Shown here: piece by piece, positions 52,128 to 60,755 of the stretch
Layout: each line of letters begins with the position of its first letter
Position numbering within the stretch: position 1 is the stretch's first letter
NCBI RefSeq assembly: GCF_029688845.1
Contig: NZ_JARUKW010000005.1
Coordinates: 124,001 to 188,000 of the forward strand
Source of the DNA: Natronococcus sp. A-GB1
GTDB taxonomy: Archaea; Halobacteriota; Halobacteria; Halobacteriales; Natrialbaceae
Length of the DNA stretch: 64,000 nucleotides
Reading direction: 5' to 3'
The notes under the pieces: model-generated
What the model saw: the letters and a program-made list of their open reading frames with translations, nothing else
What the model was told of the DNA's origin: nothing
The model's database searches: none
Position numbers and translations under genes: made by a program

Positions 52128-52202
52128 TAGCGGGAGGTAGATTTGAACTACCGGTCTGCGGGTTATGAGCCCGCCGGAATCTCCTGGCTATCCCATCCCG
52201 CT
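52128..52202 (-). tRNA. Initiator tRNA-Met (CAT)
   Basis: Read on the minus strand it starts AGCGGGATGGGATAGCC and ends CTACCTCCCGCTA. The anticodon stem-loop is GCGGG CTCATAA CCCGC, giving anticodon CAT. The three G-C pairs next to the anticodon loop and the A1-U72 start are features of archaeal initiator tRNA rather than elongator tRNA-Met. There is no intron and CCA is not encoded. The acceptor arm pairs AGCGGGA with TCCCGCT. Confidence 0.95.
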
Positions 52203-52268
52203 ACTTCTTCGTAACCCGGTGCGCTAGTTAAGGGTTGTGATTCGGCCGCCGTATGTGGGTTTCTGTCG

Positions 52269-52715
52269 TCAACCCTGGTGGACCTTCCACGTGTAGAGGC
52301 TCTCGCAGGTGTAGTTGACGAAGAAGCCGATCCCCATTCCGACGAGGTTCGCCGCCAGATACCAGACGCCGAAACCGTACACCAGCAGGGCCAACACGCT
52401 CAGTGAGACGAAAAGCCCCCCGAGCCGAACCATGTTCGATCGGAGAAAGCGCCGGCCGAGCGCCCGAGCGCTCGTCCCGCCGTGGCTCGCGAACGTCCAG
52501 CGCTCGTTGATCGCGAAGATCACCGCGATGGCGAACTCCCAGGCGATCACCTTCGCGACGACGGGTCCCAGAACGGTGAGTTCGACGAGCGTGACGAGAA
52601 CGAGGTTGTCGACGGTCGCGCCGACGAGGCCGACACTCGCGAACTGGGTGAACCGAGTCGCCGAGAGCAGCGCCCGGATCCGCACCCGGAGCGCGTCCGT
52701 GAGTGATCGTGACAT
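52269..52715 (-). CDS. GtrA family membrane protein
   Basis: The 148-residue protein has four hydrophobic helices with the GtrA pattern: RFTQFASVGLVGATVDNLVL in the first, EFAIAVIFAINERWTFASHG between the second and third, and MGIGFFVNYTCESLYTWK at the end. GtrA proteins support lipid-linked sugar transfer across membranes. No glycosyltransferase is adjacent. The C-terminus ends WKVHQG. The gene lies 66 bases from the tRNA gene on the same strand. Confidence 0.82.
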   Translation of the reverse strand: MSRSLTDALRVRIRALLSATRFTQFASVGLVGATVDNLVLVTLVELTVLGPVVAKVIAWEFAIAVIFAINERWTFASHGGTSARALGRRFLRSNMVRLGGLFVSLSVLALLVYGFGVWYLAANLVGMGIGFFVNYTCESLYTWKVHQG

Positions 52716-52766
52716 CGCCGTCTCTGGCTGGAGTGTCGGTCTCGAGAGAACGATCGGCGCTCGTGG

Positions 52767-53033
52767 CTACAGCTCGAGGTCGGCTTTCGCGCGGACGACG
52801 TCGACGTCGTCGGCGTCGACGCGGTCGACATCGAGGAAGTGAGGGGTGAAGTTGCGCTTCTCGAAGTCCTCGAACTCCGAGTCGGCGCCGACGGTACACC
52901 ACAGCTGGACCTTCTCTGGGCCGTGCCACTCGCCGTTGCGCGTCACGGCGAAACACACCACCTCCTCCCCGTCGTACTCCACGATGGCCCCCTTCCGGAT
53001 TCCCGGGTCCCCGTGGATGATGAGACGCTTCAT
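52767..53033 (-). CDS. HAH_0734 family small conserved protein
   Basis: The 88-residue protein starts MKRLIIHGDPGIRKGAIVEY, followed by NGEWHGPEKVQLWCTVG and PHFLDVDRVDADDVDVVR. I recognise the haloarchaeal family named after HAH_0734; its function is unknown. It is soluble and beta-rich by pattern. The gene is divergent from the ribosomal protein operon that starts at 53158, so the 124 bases between them hold both promoters. Confidence 0.75.
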   Translation of the reverse strand: MKRLIIHGDPGIRKGAIVEYDGEEVVCFAVTRNGEWHGPEKVQLWCTVGADSEFEDFEKRNFTPHFLDVDRVDADDVDVVRAKADLEL

Positions 53034-53114
53034 GCGAGTGCGTTCACGCGAGAGGGGATTAAACGCTTCGAAGGCCCGAGGGGGCCGCCATCGGGTCGAC
53101 GACGAACCAAACGG

Positions 53115-53123
53115 GTTTTAAAC
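53115..53123 (+). promoter_or_regulatory. TATA element of the rpl44e operon
   Basis: The motif GTTTTAAAC lies 35-43 bases upstream of the ATG at 53158. A transcription start near 53145 would leave a short leader containing GTGAGC just before the start codon. Strong promoters are expected for ribosomal protein genes. Confidence 0.55.
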
Positions 53124-53157
53124 AGCGCTGTCTTAGCCCACGTCAAGTGAGCTAACG

Positions 53158-53439
53158 ATGCAGATGCCACGCCGATTCAATACGTACTGTCCGCACTGCA
53201 ACGAACACCACGAGCACGAGGTCGAGAAGTCCCGTTCCGGCCGCTCCTCGGGGATGAAATGGGACGCGCGCCGCACCCGGCGCAACACCGCGACGATTGG
53301 AAACGCCGGTCGGTTCTCGAAGGTCCCCGGCGGCGAGAAGCCGACGAAGAAAACGGATCTGAAGTACCGCTGCAGCGAGTGTGGCAAGGCCCACCTCCGC
53401 GAGGGATGGCGCGCCGGCCGACTCGAGTTCCAGGAGTGA
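53158..53439 (+). CDS. rpl44e: 50S ribosomal protein L44e
   Basis: The 93-residue protein has a zinc site formed by CPHC (about residues 11-14) and CSEC (about 72-75), with [20 protein letters not shown] and the basic [22 protein letters not shown] between them. It sits at the exit-site region of the large subunit. It leads a typical archaeal operon with rps27e, aIF2 alpha, nop10 and the PAC2 gene, with five bases to the next start. Confidence 0.97.
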   Translation: MQMPRRFNTYCPHCNEHHEHEVEKSRSGRSSGMKWDARRTRRNTATIGNAGRFSKVPGGEKPTKKTDLKYRCSECGKAHLREGWRAGRLEFQE

Positions 53440-53444
53440 TTACT

Positions 53445-53618
53445 ATGGCAGGAAATTTCTACAACGTCCGCTGCGGTGACTGCGAGAACGAACAGACCGT
53501 CTTCGGCAAGGCCTCCACCGAGGTCGCGTGTGCCGTCTGCGGAACGACGCTGGCGCGACCGACCGGCGGCAAAGCCGAGATCGACCACGAGATCCTCGAG
53601 ACAGTCGAGTCACGATGA
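53445..53618 (+). CDS. rps27e: 30S ribosomal protein S27e
   Basis: The 57-residue protein starts [20 protein letters not shown] and contains the zinc ribbon CGDC with CAVCG at the right spacing, followed by [12 protein letters not shown]. Small but complete for the family. The start is ATG 53445, and the stop overlaps the aIF2 alpha start (ATGA at 53615). Confidence 0.97.
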   Translation: MAGNFYNVRCGDCENEQTVFGKASTEVACAVCGTTLARPTGGKAEIDHEILETVESR

Positions 53619-54415
53619 AGTACAGCGGCTGGCCCGACACCGGCGAGCTCGTCGTCGGCAAGATCGACGAGATCGAGGACTTCGGCGTCTTCGTCGACTT
53701 GGAGGAGTACCAGGACCAGCGCGGCCTGATCCACATCTCCGAGGTCGCGAGCGGCTGGATCAAGAACGTCCGCGATCACGTTCGCGAGGGCCAGATCGTC
53801 GTCTGCAAGGTACTCGACGTCAACACCGAGTCCCAGCAGATCGACCTCTCGCTCAAAGACGTCAACGACCACCAGCGCTCCGACAAGATCCAGGAGTGGA
53901 AAAACGAGCAGAAGGCCGACAACTGGATGGCCCTCGCGCTCGGCGAGGACGCCGACGACGAGACCTACACCGCCGTCGCCAACGAGTTGATCGGCGCCCA
54001 CGGCAGCCTCTACGACGGGTTCAAGCAGGCCGCGATCCACGGCGAGGAGGCGCTCGAGGGAACCGACCTCTCGGAGGGTGAGATCGACGCACTCGTCGAA
54101 ACCGCCCGCGAGAACGTCTCGGTGCCGTACGTCGACGTCACCGGCTACGTCGATCTCGAGAACGCCTCTCCGAGCGGCGTCGACGGCATTCGAACCGCCC
54201 TGGAGGCCGCCGAGGGGAACGGCGAGGTCCCCGACGAGGTCGACCTCGAGGTCAGCTACGTCGGCGCCCCGGAGTACCGAATCAACGTCCGTGCGCCCAA
54301 CTACAAGACCGCCGAGTCCCAGCTCGAGGAGAGCGCCCGCCGTGCGGTCGCCGCGATCGAGGGCGAGGGCGGCTCCGGCGAGTTCCACCGCGAACGGCGC
54401 ACCGACGACGAGTAA
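53615..54415 (+). CDS. eif2a: Translation initiation factor aIF2 subunit alpha
   Basis: The 266-residue protein is part of the heterotrimer that brings initiator tRNA to the small subunit. The S1/OB domain is at about 1-85 ([37 protein letters not shown]), the helical domain at about 86-170, and the alpha-beta domain at about 175-260 ([20 protein letters not shown]). The family Ser51-like position is in HISEVASGW. It is encoded between the ribosomal genes and nop10, and the initiator tRNA gene is 1.4 kb away on the other strand. Confidence 0.97.
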   Translation: MKYSGWPDTGELVVGKIDEIEDFGVFVDLEEYQDQRGLIHISEVASGWIKNVRDHVREGQIVVCKVLDVNTESQQIDLSLKDVNDHQRSDKIQEWKNEQKADNWMALALGEDADDETYTAVANELIGAHGSLYDGFKQAAIHGEEALEGTDLSEGEIDALVETARENVSVPYVDVTGYVDLENASPSGVDGIRTALEAAEGNGEVPDEVDLEVSYVGAPEYRINVRAPNYKTAESQLEESARRAVAAIEGEGGSGEFHRERRTDDE

Positions 54416-54594
54416 TGAAGTCGGACATCCGGGTCTGTTCGGCGTGGCGCGACGCCCACGACCGCCCGGTGTACACCCTTTTGTCGACCTGTCCCGACTG
54501 CGGTGCCGAGGCCGTAAACAGCGCGCCGGCGCCGTTCGACCCCGAAGACGCCTACGGCGAGTACCGACGCGCTCTTAAACGTCGCAGTCGCTGA
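54415..54594 (+). CDS. nop10: H/ACA RNA-protein complex component Nop10
   Basis: The short frame of 59 residues starts at ATG 54415, overlapping the last base of the aIF2 alpha stop (TAATG). It begins [22 protein letters not shown] and has CPDCGAEAVNSAPAPFDPEDAYGEYRR, the Nop10 core that wraps the Cbf5 pseudouridine synthase. The zinc site is formed by Cys8, CPDC and neighbours. It completes the usual aIF2 alpha-nop10-PAC2 order. Confidence 0.95.
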   Translation: MKSDIRVCSAWRDAHDRPVYTLLSTCPDCGAEAVNSAPAPFDPEDAYGEYRRALKRRSR

Positions 54595-54600
54595 TACGGT

Positions 54601-55377
54601 ATGGACGAACTCGAGATCGACGCGGTCGCCGAGGTCGAGCTGGACGACCCCGTACTCGTCGAGGGGCTGCCCGGCGTCGGACACGTCGGCAGCCTCGCGG
54701 CCGAACACCTCCTCGAGGAGCTCGAGGGCGAGAGCACCCTCGTCCGGCGGATCTACTCCCACGAGTTCCCGCCGAAGGTGAGCATCGAGGACGGCGTCGC
54801 CGACCTGACCTGTGCCGAGATCCACGCCGTCTCGGTTCCCGACGGTCGGGATCTGCTCGTGTTGACCGGGGACCACCAGGCCCAGACCAACGAGGGCCAC
54901 TACGTGCTGGCGTCGGCGTTTCTCGACGTCGCCGAGGAGTTCGGCGCGAGCGAGCTGTACGCACTCGGCGGTGTGCCGACCGGCGAACTGATCGACGAGT
55001 ACGCCGTCGTCGGCGCCGTCAGCGACGAGTCGCTGGTCGAAACCCTCGAGGACGCCGGCGTCGAGTTCCGCGAGGACGAGCCCGCCGGCGGCATCGTCGG
55101 CGTCTCCGGACTCCTGCTCGGATTAGGCGAGCGTCGCGGGTTCGAGGCCGCCTGCCTGATGGGCGAGACGAGCGGCTACCTCGTCGACCCCAAAAGCGCC
55201 CGCGCAGTGCTCGAGGTGCTCGAGGCGCTGCTCGGGTTCGAACTCGACTACGAGAGTCTCGACGAGCGCGCCGACGAGATGGAGGACGTCATCGGCAAGA
55301 TCCAGGAGATGGAACAGCAGCAACAACAACAGCAGATGGACGTGCCGACCGACGACGACCTGCGCTACATCGGGTAG
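54601..55377 (+). CDS. PAC2 family proteasome-assembly chaperone-like protein
   Basis: The protein has 258 residues. The PAC2 pattern is visible in LDDPVLVEGLPGVGHVGSLAAEHLLEE, VLTGDHQAQTNEGHYVLASAF, LYALGGVPTGEL and GIVGVSGLLLGLGERRGFEAACLMGETSGYLVDPKSA. Archaeal homologues (PbaA/PbaB) help assemble or cap the 20S proteasome. The C-terminal region has a glutamine run (EQQQQQQQMD) after a coiled helix and ends DDDLRYIG. Start ATG 54601, six bases after nop10. Confidence 0.88.
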   Translation: MDELEIDAVAEVELDDPVLVEGLPGVGHVGSLAAEHLLEELEGESTLVRRIYSHEFPPKVSIEDGVADLTCAEIHAVSVPDGRDLLVLTGDHQAQTNEGHYVLASAFLDVAEEFGASELYALGGVPTGELIDEYAVVGAVSDESLVETLEDAGVEFREDEPAGGIVGVSGLLLGLGERRGFEAACLMGETSGYLVDPKSARAVLEVLEALLGFELDYESLDERADEMEDVIGKIQEMEQQQQQQQMDVPTDDDLRYIG

Positions 55378-55453
55378 TCGCTTCGAGTCGAGTCAGCTGC
55401 CGCGGGTAACGTCGTACTCGTGTTATATCGTTCTGGACGTAGTGGTCCCGGAC

Positions 55454-55633
55454 ATGGCACACAGCCCCGAACTCCCCAAGAGGTACGTCTGTGTCGACTG
55501 TCAGACGATACACGCCGGGACGGTCGCCGAGCGTACTGACACCGGCCACCGGTACGAGCCACCCGAAGCGTGTGGCTGTTGTGACGGGACCGAGTTCGTA
55601 TCCGAAGCGGACTGGCCCCACGTCGATCGGTAG
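55454..55633 (+). CDS. Small zinc-ribbon-like protein, 59 residues
   Basis: The protein starts MAHSPELPKRYVCVDCQTI, with CVDC and a second knuckle, EACGCCDGTEF, at a spacing that suits a single zinc ribbon. The rest is polar. It is one of the many very small haloarchaeal zinc proteins, possibly a nucleic-acid or protein binder. The start is ATG 55454; a GTG at 55442 would add four residues. It is 76 bases after the PAC2 gene and may be independent of that operon. Confidence 0.65.
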   Translation: MAHSPELPKRYVCVDCQTIHAGTVAERTDTGHRYEPPEACGCCDGTEFVSEADWPHVDR

Positions 55634-55723
55634 CGTGGTTCGCCTGCCGTCACGGGCCGATCGGCTCCGAGAATCGCTGCGGGAACCGCGAACGCTATTT
55701 TCGTGCCGACCCACGGACCGCAT

Positions 55724-57103
55724 ATGACCGCTTCTCGAACAGCCGAACGCTACGATGTCGGCGTTGTCGGCGCAGGACTGGCCGGACTGACGGCGGCACG
55801 GGAGCTGATCGACGCCGGGCTCGAGGTAATCGTCCTCGAGGCCAGGGACCGCGTCGGCGGTCGGACGGCCGCGGGATCGCTGTCGACCGGTGACGTGATC
55901 GATCGCGGTGCAGAGTGGATCGGCGCCGACCACGACCGCGTCCTCGAGCTGGTCGAGGAGTTCGACCTCGAGCTGTGCGAACAGCACGGCGCGGGCGTCG
56001 ATCGGGTCGCCGTCGCGGGCGAGCTGTTCGACCACGAGGACCGCTTTCGGGCGCTTCCCGAGGAGTCGGCCGCGGAGCTGCGGGCGGCGCTCGAACGGAT
56101 CGAGAGTCTCCGTCGCGACGTTCCCCTCGAGTCGCCCGACGAGGCGCCCGACGCCGAGCGGTGGGACGGGACGACCCTCGAGTCCTGGAAGCGGGAGACG
56201 ATGGCAACCGAGGCCGCCCGGGAGGCGTTCGACGCGTTCGTCCGGGCCGAGTTCACCGTCGAGCCGAGCGCGATCTCGCTACTGTACTTCCTCGCGGCCG
56301 TCGACGCCGGCGGCGGACTCGAGATTCCCGGCGAGTCGACCAACACAACGCAGGAGTATCGCCTCGCCGGTAGCACCCAGCAGCTCTCGGACGGGCTCGC
56401 TGACGGTCTCGGCGACGCGATCCGACTGAGCGAACCGGTTCGCCGGCTCGAGCGACGGGACGACGGCGTAACCCTCGAGACCGACGACGGAGCGTACGTG
56501 GTCTCGGACGCCATTGTCGCCGTCCCGCCGCCGCTGATCGACCGCATCGACCACGAGCCGCCGCTGCCCACCCGTCGACAGGGGCTGGTCCAGCGGATGC
56601 CGATGGGGGCGGTGATCAAGTGTTTCGCCGCCTACGAGGAGCCGTTCTGGCGCGAGGACGGCTACTCGGGGTCGGTGCTGGCGACCGACGGCATCGTAAC
56701 CGAAATCGCAGACGGAACGCTCCCCGACGGAGACCGGGGTCTCCTGGTCGGATTCGTCGCCGGGGCCGCCGCCCTCGAGTGGAGCGACCGTCCCGCGGCC
56801 GAGCGCCAGGAGCGGGTGCTCGAGGAGTTCGGCCGCTACCTCGGGCCGCAGGCGACCGAGCCCCTGGAATACGACGACGAGGTCTGGCCGAAGACCCGGT
56901 GGTCGGCGGGCGGGTACAACGCCGCGATGACGCCGGGGACGCTGACGACCTGCGGCGACGCGCTCCGCGAGCCAGTCGGCCGCGTCCGCTGGGCCGGCTC
57001 GGAGACGGCCCTCGAGTGGCGCGGCTTCATGGAGGGAGCGATCCGCTCGGGGGAGCGGGTCGCGAGCGAAATGCTCGAGGATCGCAGTGCTCGAGGGAGC
57101 TGA
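55724..57103 (+). CDS. FAD-dependent flavin monoamine oxidase family protein
   Basis: The protein has 459 residues. The dinucleotide-binding VGVVGAGLAGLTAARELIDAG (about 14-34), LEARDRVGGRTAAGS and the C-terminal FAD motif VRWAGSETALEWRGFMEGAIRSG fit monoamine oxidases. The middle has VIKCFAAYEEPFWREDGYSG, typical of the family. It oxidises amines to aldehydes with H2O2 release, and the natural substrate is unknown. The start ATG 55724 has a close RR-free N-terminus, so it is cytoplasmic. Confidence 0.9.
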   Translation: MTASRTAERYDVGVVGAGLAGLTAARELIDAGLEVIVLEARDRVGGRTAAGSLSTGDVIDRGAEWIGADHDRVLELVEEFDLELCEQHGAGVDRVAVAGELFDHEDRFRALPEESAAELRAALERIESLRRDVPLESPDEAPDAERWDGTTLESWKRETMATEAAREAFDAFVRAEFTVEPSAISLLYFLAAVDAGGGLEIPGESTNTTQEYRLAGSTQQLSDGLADGLGDAIRLSEPVRRLERRDDGVTLETDDGAYVVSDAIVAVPPPLIDRIDHEPPLPTRRQGLVQRMPMGAVIKCFAAYEEPFWREDGYSGSVLATDGIVTEIADGTLPDGDRGLLVGFVAGAAALEWSDRPAAERQERVLEEFGRYLGPQATEPLEYDDEVWPKTRWSAGGYNAAMTPGTLTTCGDALREPVGRVRWAGSETALEWRGFMEGAIRSGERVASEMLEDRSARGS

Positions 57104-57346
57104 CGTCTGACGTACCGGTAGTCAGCAGTACGGGTTCTCTGTCGAAGACCGTGTCCGAACGGAGGAGTTCGGTACGTAGCAATTCGAGTCTACCACGCAT
57201 CCATCGACCGATCATAGCGATGGTGTCGAAGTACGGAGCACGGCGGGCGATACCTCGTCGGTTCGTCCCGCGGAAATCGCAAGCACTGCTTCCGTCAGTC
57301 GACTCTCGACCGACGGGTCTTTGATTCTCTCCGGAAAGGAGCACGT

Positions 57347-57544
57347 ATGGCATCGAAAGGCGTTCTCGCAAGCGCTCTCGTCGCGTTCGTCGTTGCGACC
57401 GCCGTCGCCGGCGCGGTCGGCGGGAGGCAACTCGGGGTAGGAATCGGCGTTCTGACTGGCGTAGCAGTGGCTCTGAGCACCTGGTTGTCCAGCCACTCGA
57501 CCACAGCGGAAACCGACCTTACGGACGAAACGGCTGCTGTGTAA
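57347..57544 (+). CDS. Small two-helix membrane protein
   Basis: The 65-residue protein has two glycine/alanine-rich hydrophobic segments (GVLASALVAFVVATAVAGA and LGVGIGVLTGVAVALSTWL) and a short polar tail, TAETDLTDETAAV. It is probably an integral membrane protein of two helices, with no known family. The bases 57104-57346 before it hold no gene I can support; a minus-strand frame there has Arg/Ser-rich composition. Confidence 0.5.
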   Translation: MASKGVLASALVAFVVATAVAGAVGGRQLGVGIGVLTGVAVALSTWLSSHSTTAETDLTDETAAV

Positions 57545-57589
57545 TCGAATGGAGTTGGTTGTAGATTTAGTATATCTCCGAATCTACCG

Positions 57590-58369
57590 TTACCCCTCCA
57601 AGACTTCGTAGGAGACGGCAGCATCCCGTAGCGTGTCAGTGACCCGACCGACGGCCTCGGTCGTCGCAACTGCCGTGACTGTAAGCCCGCGTTCGGCGGC
57701 GTCGGTCGCGACCTCGCCGACGGCGAAGGTGACCGCGGGATCGACGTCGGCCCGTCGGCAGGCGACGACCGCCTCGACGCCCGTCGCGAGGACGAGGTCG
57801 GCGCCCTCGCAGTGCTCGGTGATCGCCTTCGCGCTGATCTCGCGGCTGCCACCCGACCGCACCGCGGGTACCTGCAGGACGGTGACGGAGCCGGGCTCGA
57901 GGTCGATGACGCCCTCGAAGCTCGTGACGCCGACGTCGGTGCCCGCCTCGGCATCGGTCGTCGCGACGCCCGTCGCCGGTCCGACCTCGCCGGGTTCCGC
58001 GTGGAGCAGCCCCTCGTCGATCGACAGCGAGACGATGTCGCCCTCCTCGAGATCCTCGAGTGCGATCGCGGTGTCCTCGCCCATCGCGCCCAGCACGTCC
58101 TCGGTGACGTGGTCGGCGAATCGTCGAACGTCGCCGGCGGCCTGGAAGAGCCAGTCGACGCCCTCCTTGGTGACTCGATACCGGGAGCGCCCCTCCTTTT
58201 CGACGAGCCCGTCGTCGACGAGTTCGCGGATGTACTCGCTCACGGCCTGGCTCGTGACGCCGACTTCCTCGGCGATCTCTCCCTGGCTGACGGCGGGCTG
58301 GCGCTCGGCGATCTGGACAAGGATCCGGAACCGTGTCGCAGCCCGTTTGTTGTCGAGGACGTCGACCAT
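57590..58369 (-). CDS. Winged-helix DNA-binding regulator with C-terminal sensor domain
   Basis: The protein has 259 residues. The MarR/TrmB-like HTH is at about 10-75: ATRFRILVQIAERQPAVSQG, EEVGVTSQAVSEYIRELVDDGL and the wing EKEGRSRYRVTKEG. The C-terminal 150 residues carry regular alpha/beta segments (LSIDEGLLHAEPGEVGP, VLATGVEAVVACRRADVDP) that may bind a ligand; I do not recognise the domain with certainty. The start is ATG 58369. It is divergent from archaeosortase A at 58471, so it may regulate that operon. Confidence 0.7.
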   Translation of the reverse strand: MVDVLDNKRAATRFRILVQIAERQPAVSQGEIAEEVGVTSQAVSEYIRELVDDGLVEKEGRSRYRVTKEGVDWLFQAAGDVRRFADHVTEDVLGAMGEDTAIALEDLEEGDIVSLSIDEGLLHAEPGEVGPATGVATTDAEAGTDVGVTSFEGVIDLEPGSVTVLQVPAVRSGGSREISAKAITEHCEGADLVLATGVEAVVACRRADVDPAVTFAVGEVATDAAERGLTVTAVATTEAVGRVTDTLRDAAVSYEVLEG

Positions 58370-58470
58370 ACGGGTCGTTTTCCCCCAGCGCGGCAAAAAA
58401 GGTACGCAGTCGCGGGTCCGCTTCGGTCGCCGAGGCAACAAGTTGATACCGGGAGAGTTCATCAGAAAGA

Positions 58471-59487
58471 ATGACTATGTCGCCGCCCCCTTCGACGTCG
58501 GTCGAACTCGAGACCGCCGTCGGCGTCGCGTCGGCGGGTAACGGGGCGGTCGGTTCGGCGCTCAGAAGCGCCCAGCCGATCGACGCGCTGGCCTGGATCG
58601 CCATCGTTGCCTTCGGACTCGCGTTGCTCGTCCGCTGGTCGGACGTCGCGGCCCCCGTCCGCCCGATCGCGGGGGTCGCCTGGCTCCTCTTTGGGACCTA
58701 CTGGCTGACGATGGTGCCGTACTACTACTACGACGCCCAGAGCCCCCTCCAAACGATACTGGCGCTCCTCGCCTTACCGCTGTGTGCCTACACCGGCTAC
58801 CTGCTCTGGAACGGCCGGGAGTCGCTGTTCGTGCTAACCAAGGCGGTCGCGCTCATGGGACTGATCTACCTGCCCGCGGAGACGATCCCGATCGTCCGCC
58901 AGTGGCTGATCGAGACGACGGCGGTCCAGACCCACTACGGGATGGAGCTGCTTGGCCACAGCCCCGGTATCAACGAGGGCATGAACGGGTACGAAAGCCG
59001 GTTTAACTTCGACTCCGAGGAGACGGCAACCGGACGGACCACCTACATCGTCCTCGCCTGTACCGGGCTCGGGAGCATGGCCATCTTCGGCGGGCTGATC
59101 GCCGCGGTGTCGGCCCCGCTGCGGCGAAAGCTGACCGCGTTCGCGCTCGCGATCGGCGTTATCTGGCTGCTGAACCTCGTCCGAAACGTCTTCATCGGTC
59201 TGGCGACCCCACACGGCTGGTTCCAGCAGGACCTCGTCGTCTCGCTGGTGACGACCTACATGGGCGCCGAGGAGGCCCGAGTCTCCTATCTCGTCGCGCA
59301 CAACTACATCTCCCAGCTGCTCGCGGTCGTCGCCTTGATCGGCGTCACCTACCTGGTGGTCAAGATCCTCCCCGAGGTTCTCGAGCCCCTCGAGGAGGTG
59401 CTGTTCGTGCTCACCGGCACCGAGTACGATCTCGAGACGGCCCTCGGCGCGGACGTCCGGACCGACGGCGGCTCTCGCGACCCATGA
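58471..59487 (+). CDS. artA: Archaeosortase A
   Basis: The 338-residue integral membrane enzyme has about eight hydrophobic helices. It cleaves the C-terminal PGF-CTERM signal of S-layer glycoproteins and links them to a membrane lipid. The nucleophile Cys197 lies in VLACTGLGSM and the conserved Arg238 in LLNLVRNVF, 41 residues later, matching the archaeosortase spacing; a His (277) in LVAHNY sits where exosortases place the third catalytic residue. It overlaps the phosphoesterase gene by four bases (ATGA). Confidence 0.95.
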   Translation: MTMSPPPSTSVELETAVGVASAGNGAVGSALRSAQPIDALAWIAIVAFGLALLVRWSDVAAPVRPIAGVAWLLFGTYWLTMVPYYYYDAQSPLQTILALLALPLCAYTGYLLWNGRESLFVLTKAVALMGLIYLPAETIPIVRQWLIETTAVQTHYGMELLGHSPGINEGMNGYESRFNFDSEETATGRTTYIVLACTGLGSMAIFGGLIAAVSAPLRRKLTAFALAIGVIWLLNLVRNVFIGLATPHGWFQQDLVVSLVTTYMGAEEARVSYLVAHNYISQLLAVVALIGVTYLVVKILPEVLEPLEEVLFVLTGTEYDLETALGADVRTDGGSRDP

Positions 59488-60203
59488 CTGACGCCGTCGA
59501 CGTCCCCTTCGAACTGGACGATCGAGCGGTCTACTTTCCCCGCGCCGAGACGCTCGTCCTCGCGGACCTGCATCTCGGACGCGGCGCCGCCTCGAGGGTT
59601 CAGGCGCCGATCGGCGGCGAGGAAGACGTCGGCGGCAGGCTCGAGGAACTGCTCGTCACCCGAAATCCCGAAACGGTCGTGATCGCCGGCGATCTGCTGC
59701 ACTCGTTTTCCTGGATCCCTCGCGGCGTCGAACGATCGATCACCCGGCTCGTCGACGGCGTCGAGGCCGCCGGTGCCTCGCTGGTCGTTACCCCCGGTAA
59801 CCACGATACGATGCTCGAGTCGGTGCTCGACGGCGAGACGGCACCTGCGTACCAGCTGGCCGACGGGGAGACGGTCGTCTGTCACGGCCACGAGTCGCCC
59901 CCGGACGACGTTCGCGACGCAACGCGGTACGTCATCGGACACGAACATCCGGCGATCGAGATCGACGGGCGAAAACGGCCCTGCACGCTGTACGATCCCG
60001 GCGGCGACGACCGCGCGGCGACCCTGATCCTCCCGGCGTTTACCCGCCTCGCGGGCGGTCGAACCGTCAACCGACTCCGCTCGAGCAACCTACAGTCGCC
60101 CCTGATCGGCGATCTCGACGGATACTATCCGGGCGTCTACGACCGCTCGAGTGGGGATGTCCTGTGGTTCCCGCCGTTAGGAGAGTCGCGTCACCTCCTC
60201 TGA
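59484..60203 (+). CDS. Metallophosphoesterase, SbcD/YfcE-like
   Basis: The protein has 239 residues. Metal-binding motifs are ADLHLGRGAA, AGDLLHSF, PGNHD, CHGHES and IGHEHPAIE, the full calcineurin-like set. The substrate could be cyclic or linear nucleotides or DNA ends; SbcD-like haloarchaeal proteins next to artA are conserved in several genomes as far as I recall. Translationally coupled to artA. Confidence 0.88.
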   Translation: MTDAVDVPFELDDRAVYFPRAETLVLADLHLGRGAASRVQAPIGGEEDVGGRLEELLVTRNPETVVIAGDLLHSFSWIPRGVERSITRLVDGVEAAGASLVVTPGNHDTMLESVLDGETAPAYQLADGETVVCHGHESPPDDVRDATRYVIGHEHPAIEIDGRKRPCTLYDPGGDDRAATLILPAFTRLAGGRTVNRLRSSNLQSPLIGDLDGYYPGVYDRSSGDVLWFPPLGESRHLL

Positions 60204-60207
60204 CCAT

Positions 60208-60223
60208 AAGTATAAAATTAAAA
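60208..60223 (+). promoter_or_regulatory. TATA element before a small membrane-protein gene
   Basis: The sequence AAGTATAAAATTAAAA is strikingly AT-rich and lies 55-70 bases upstream of the ATG at 60278. Transcription would start near 60243, leaving a leader of roughly 35 bases. An ATG at 60246 just after that point opens a different, arginine-rich frame that overlaps the real gene and looks spurious. Confidence 0.6.
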
Positions 60224-60277
60224 GACTGTATCCACAGAAAGACATATGCCAGATCGCACATACGCTTCGGTAGCAAG

Positions 60278-60682
60278 ATGGCCGAACCCCTGGAACACCA
60301 GCCGGTTGCGGATCGCCTCGTCTGCCCGAACTGTCCGGCGGACTACCCGACGCCGTTCTCGAGGCGACGGATCAGCTGCCGGCGCTGCGGAACCGACTTC
60401 CTGGCGCCCGACGAGGCCCGCGACGGGAACGGCTGTCCGGGGGACGACGGCCGCGAAACGGGTCCCGAAGCGAGAGTCGAGGCGGACCGAGCGGTGGACG
60501 ACGGGAGCGACAATCGGATCGCTCCCTACCTGCGGACGATCCGGACGAGTGCGCCCGCTATCGCACTCGGGTTCAACGGCGTCGCGCTCGGGTTCTGGCT
60601 CGCCGGCGCCGCGTCCTTCGAAATCGCCGTGATGAGCGTACTGCTCGTTACGAACGGAGTCCTCTTTCAGGACCGACTCTGA
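60278..60682 (+). CDS. Zinc-ribbon protein with two C-terminal membrane helices
   Basis: The protein has 134 residues. The ribbon has CPNCPADYP and CRRCGTDFL (about residues 16-45), followed by an acidic linker (about 46-80) and two hydrophobic helices (APAIALGFNGVALGFWLA and EIAVMSVLLVTNGVLF). It is a membrane-anchored small zinc protein of unknown role. The start ATG at 60278 begins the zinc module nicely; an upstream in-frame extension would be basic. Confidence 0.65.
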   Translation: MAEPLEHQPVADRLVCPNCPADYPTPFSRRRISCRRCGTDFLAPDEARDGNGCPGDDGRETGPEARVEADRAVDDGSDNRIAPYLRTIRTSAPAIALGFNGVALGFWLAGAASFEIAVMSVLLVTNGVLFQDRL

Positions 60683-60755
60683 TCGGACGTTCGGCCATCG
60701 AGGTCCTGAAACGGTTTACTTCACCGCTCGAGTGCGAGCGGGAGTACGACGGTGT

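Noticed and set aside
55309-55335. Glutamine run in the PAC2 gene as possible repeat expansion
   Set aside because: Short CAG/CAA mix, in frame, at a natural flexible tail; not evidence of instability.
57027-57371. Minus-strand frame between the amine oxidase gene and the small membrane protein
   Set aside because: It overlaps the 3' end of the oxidase gene and the start of the small membrane gene, with no recognised motif.
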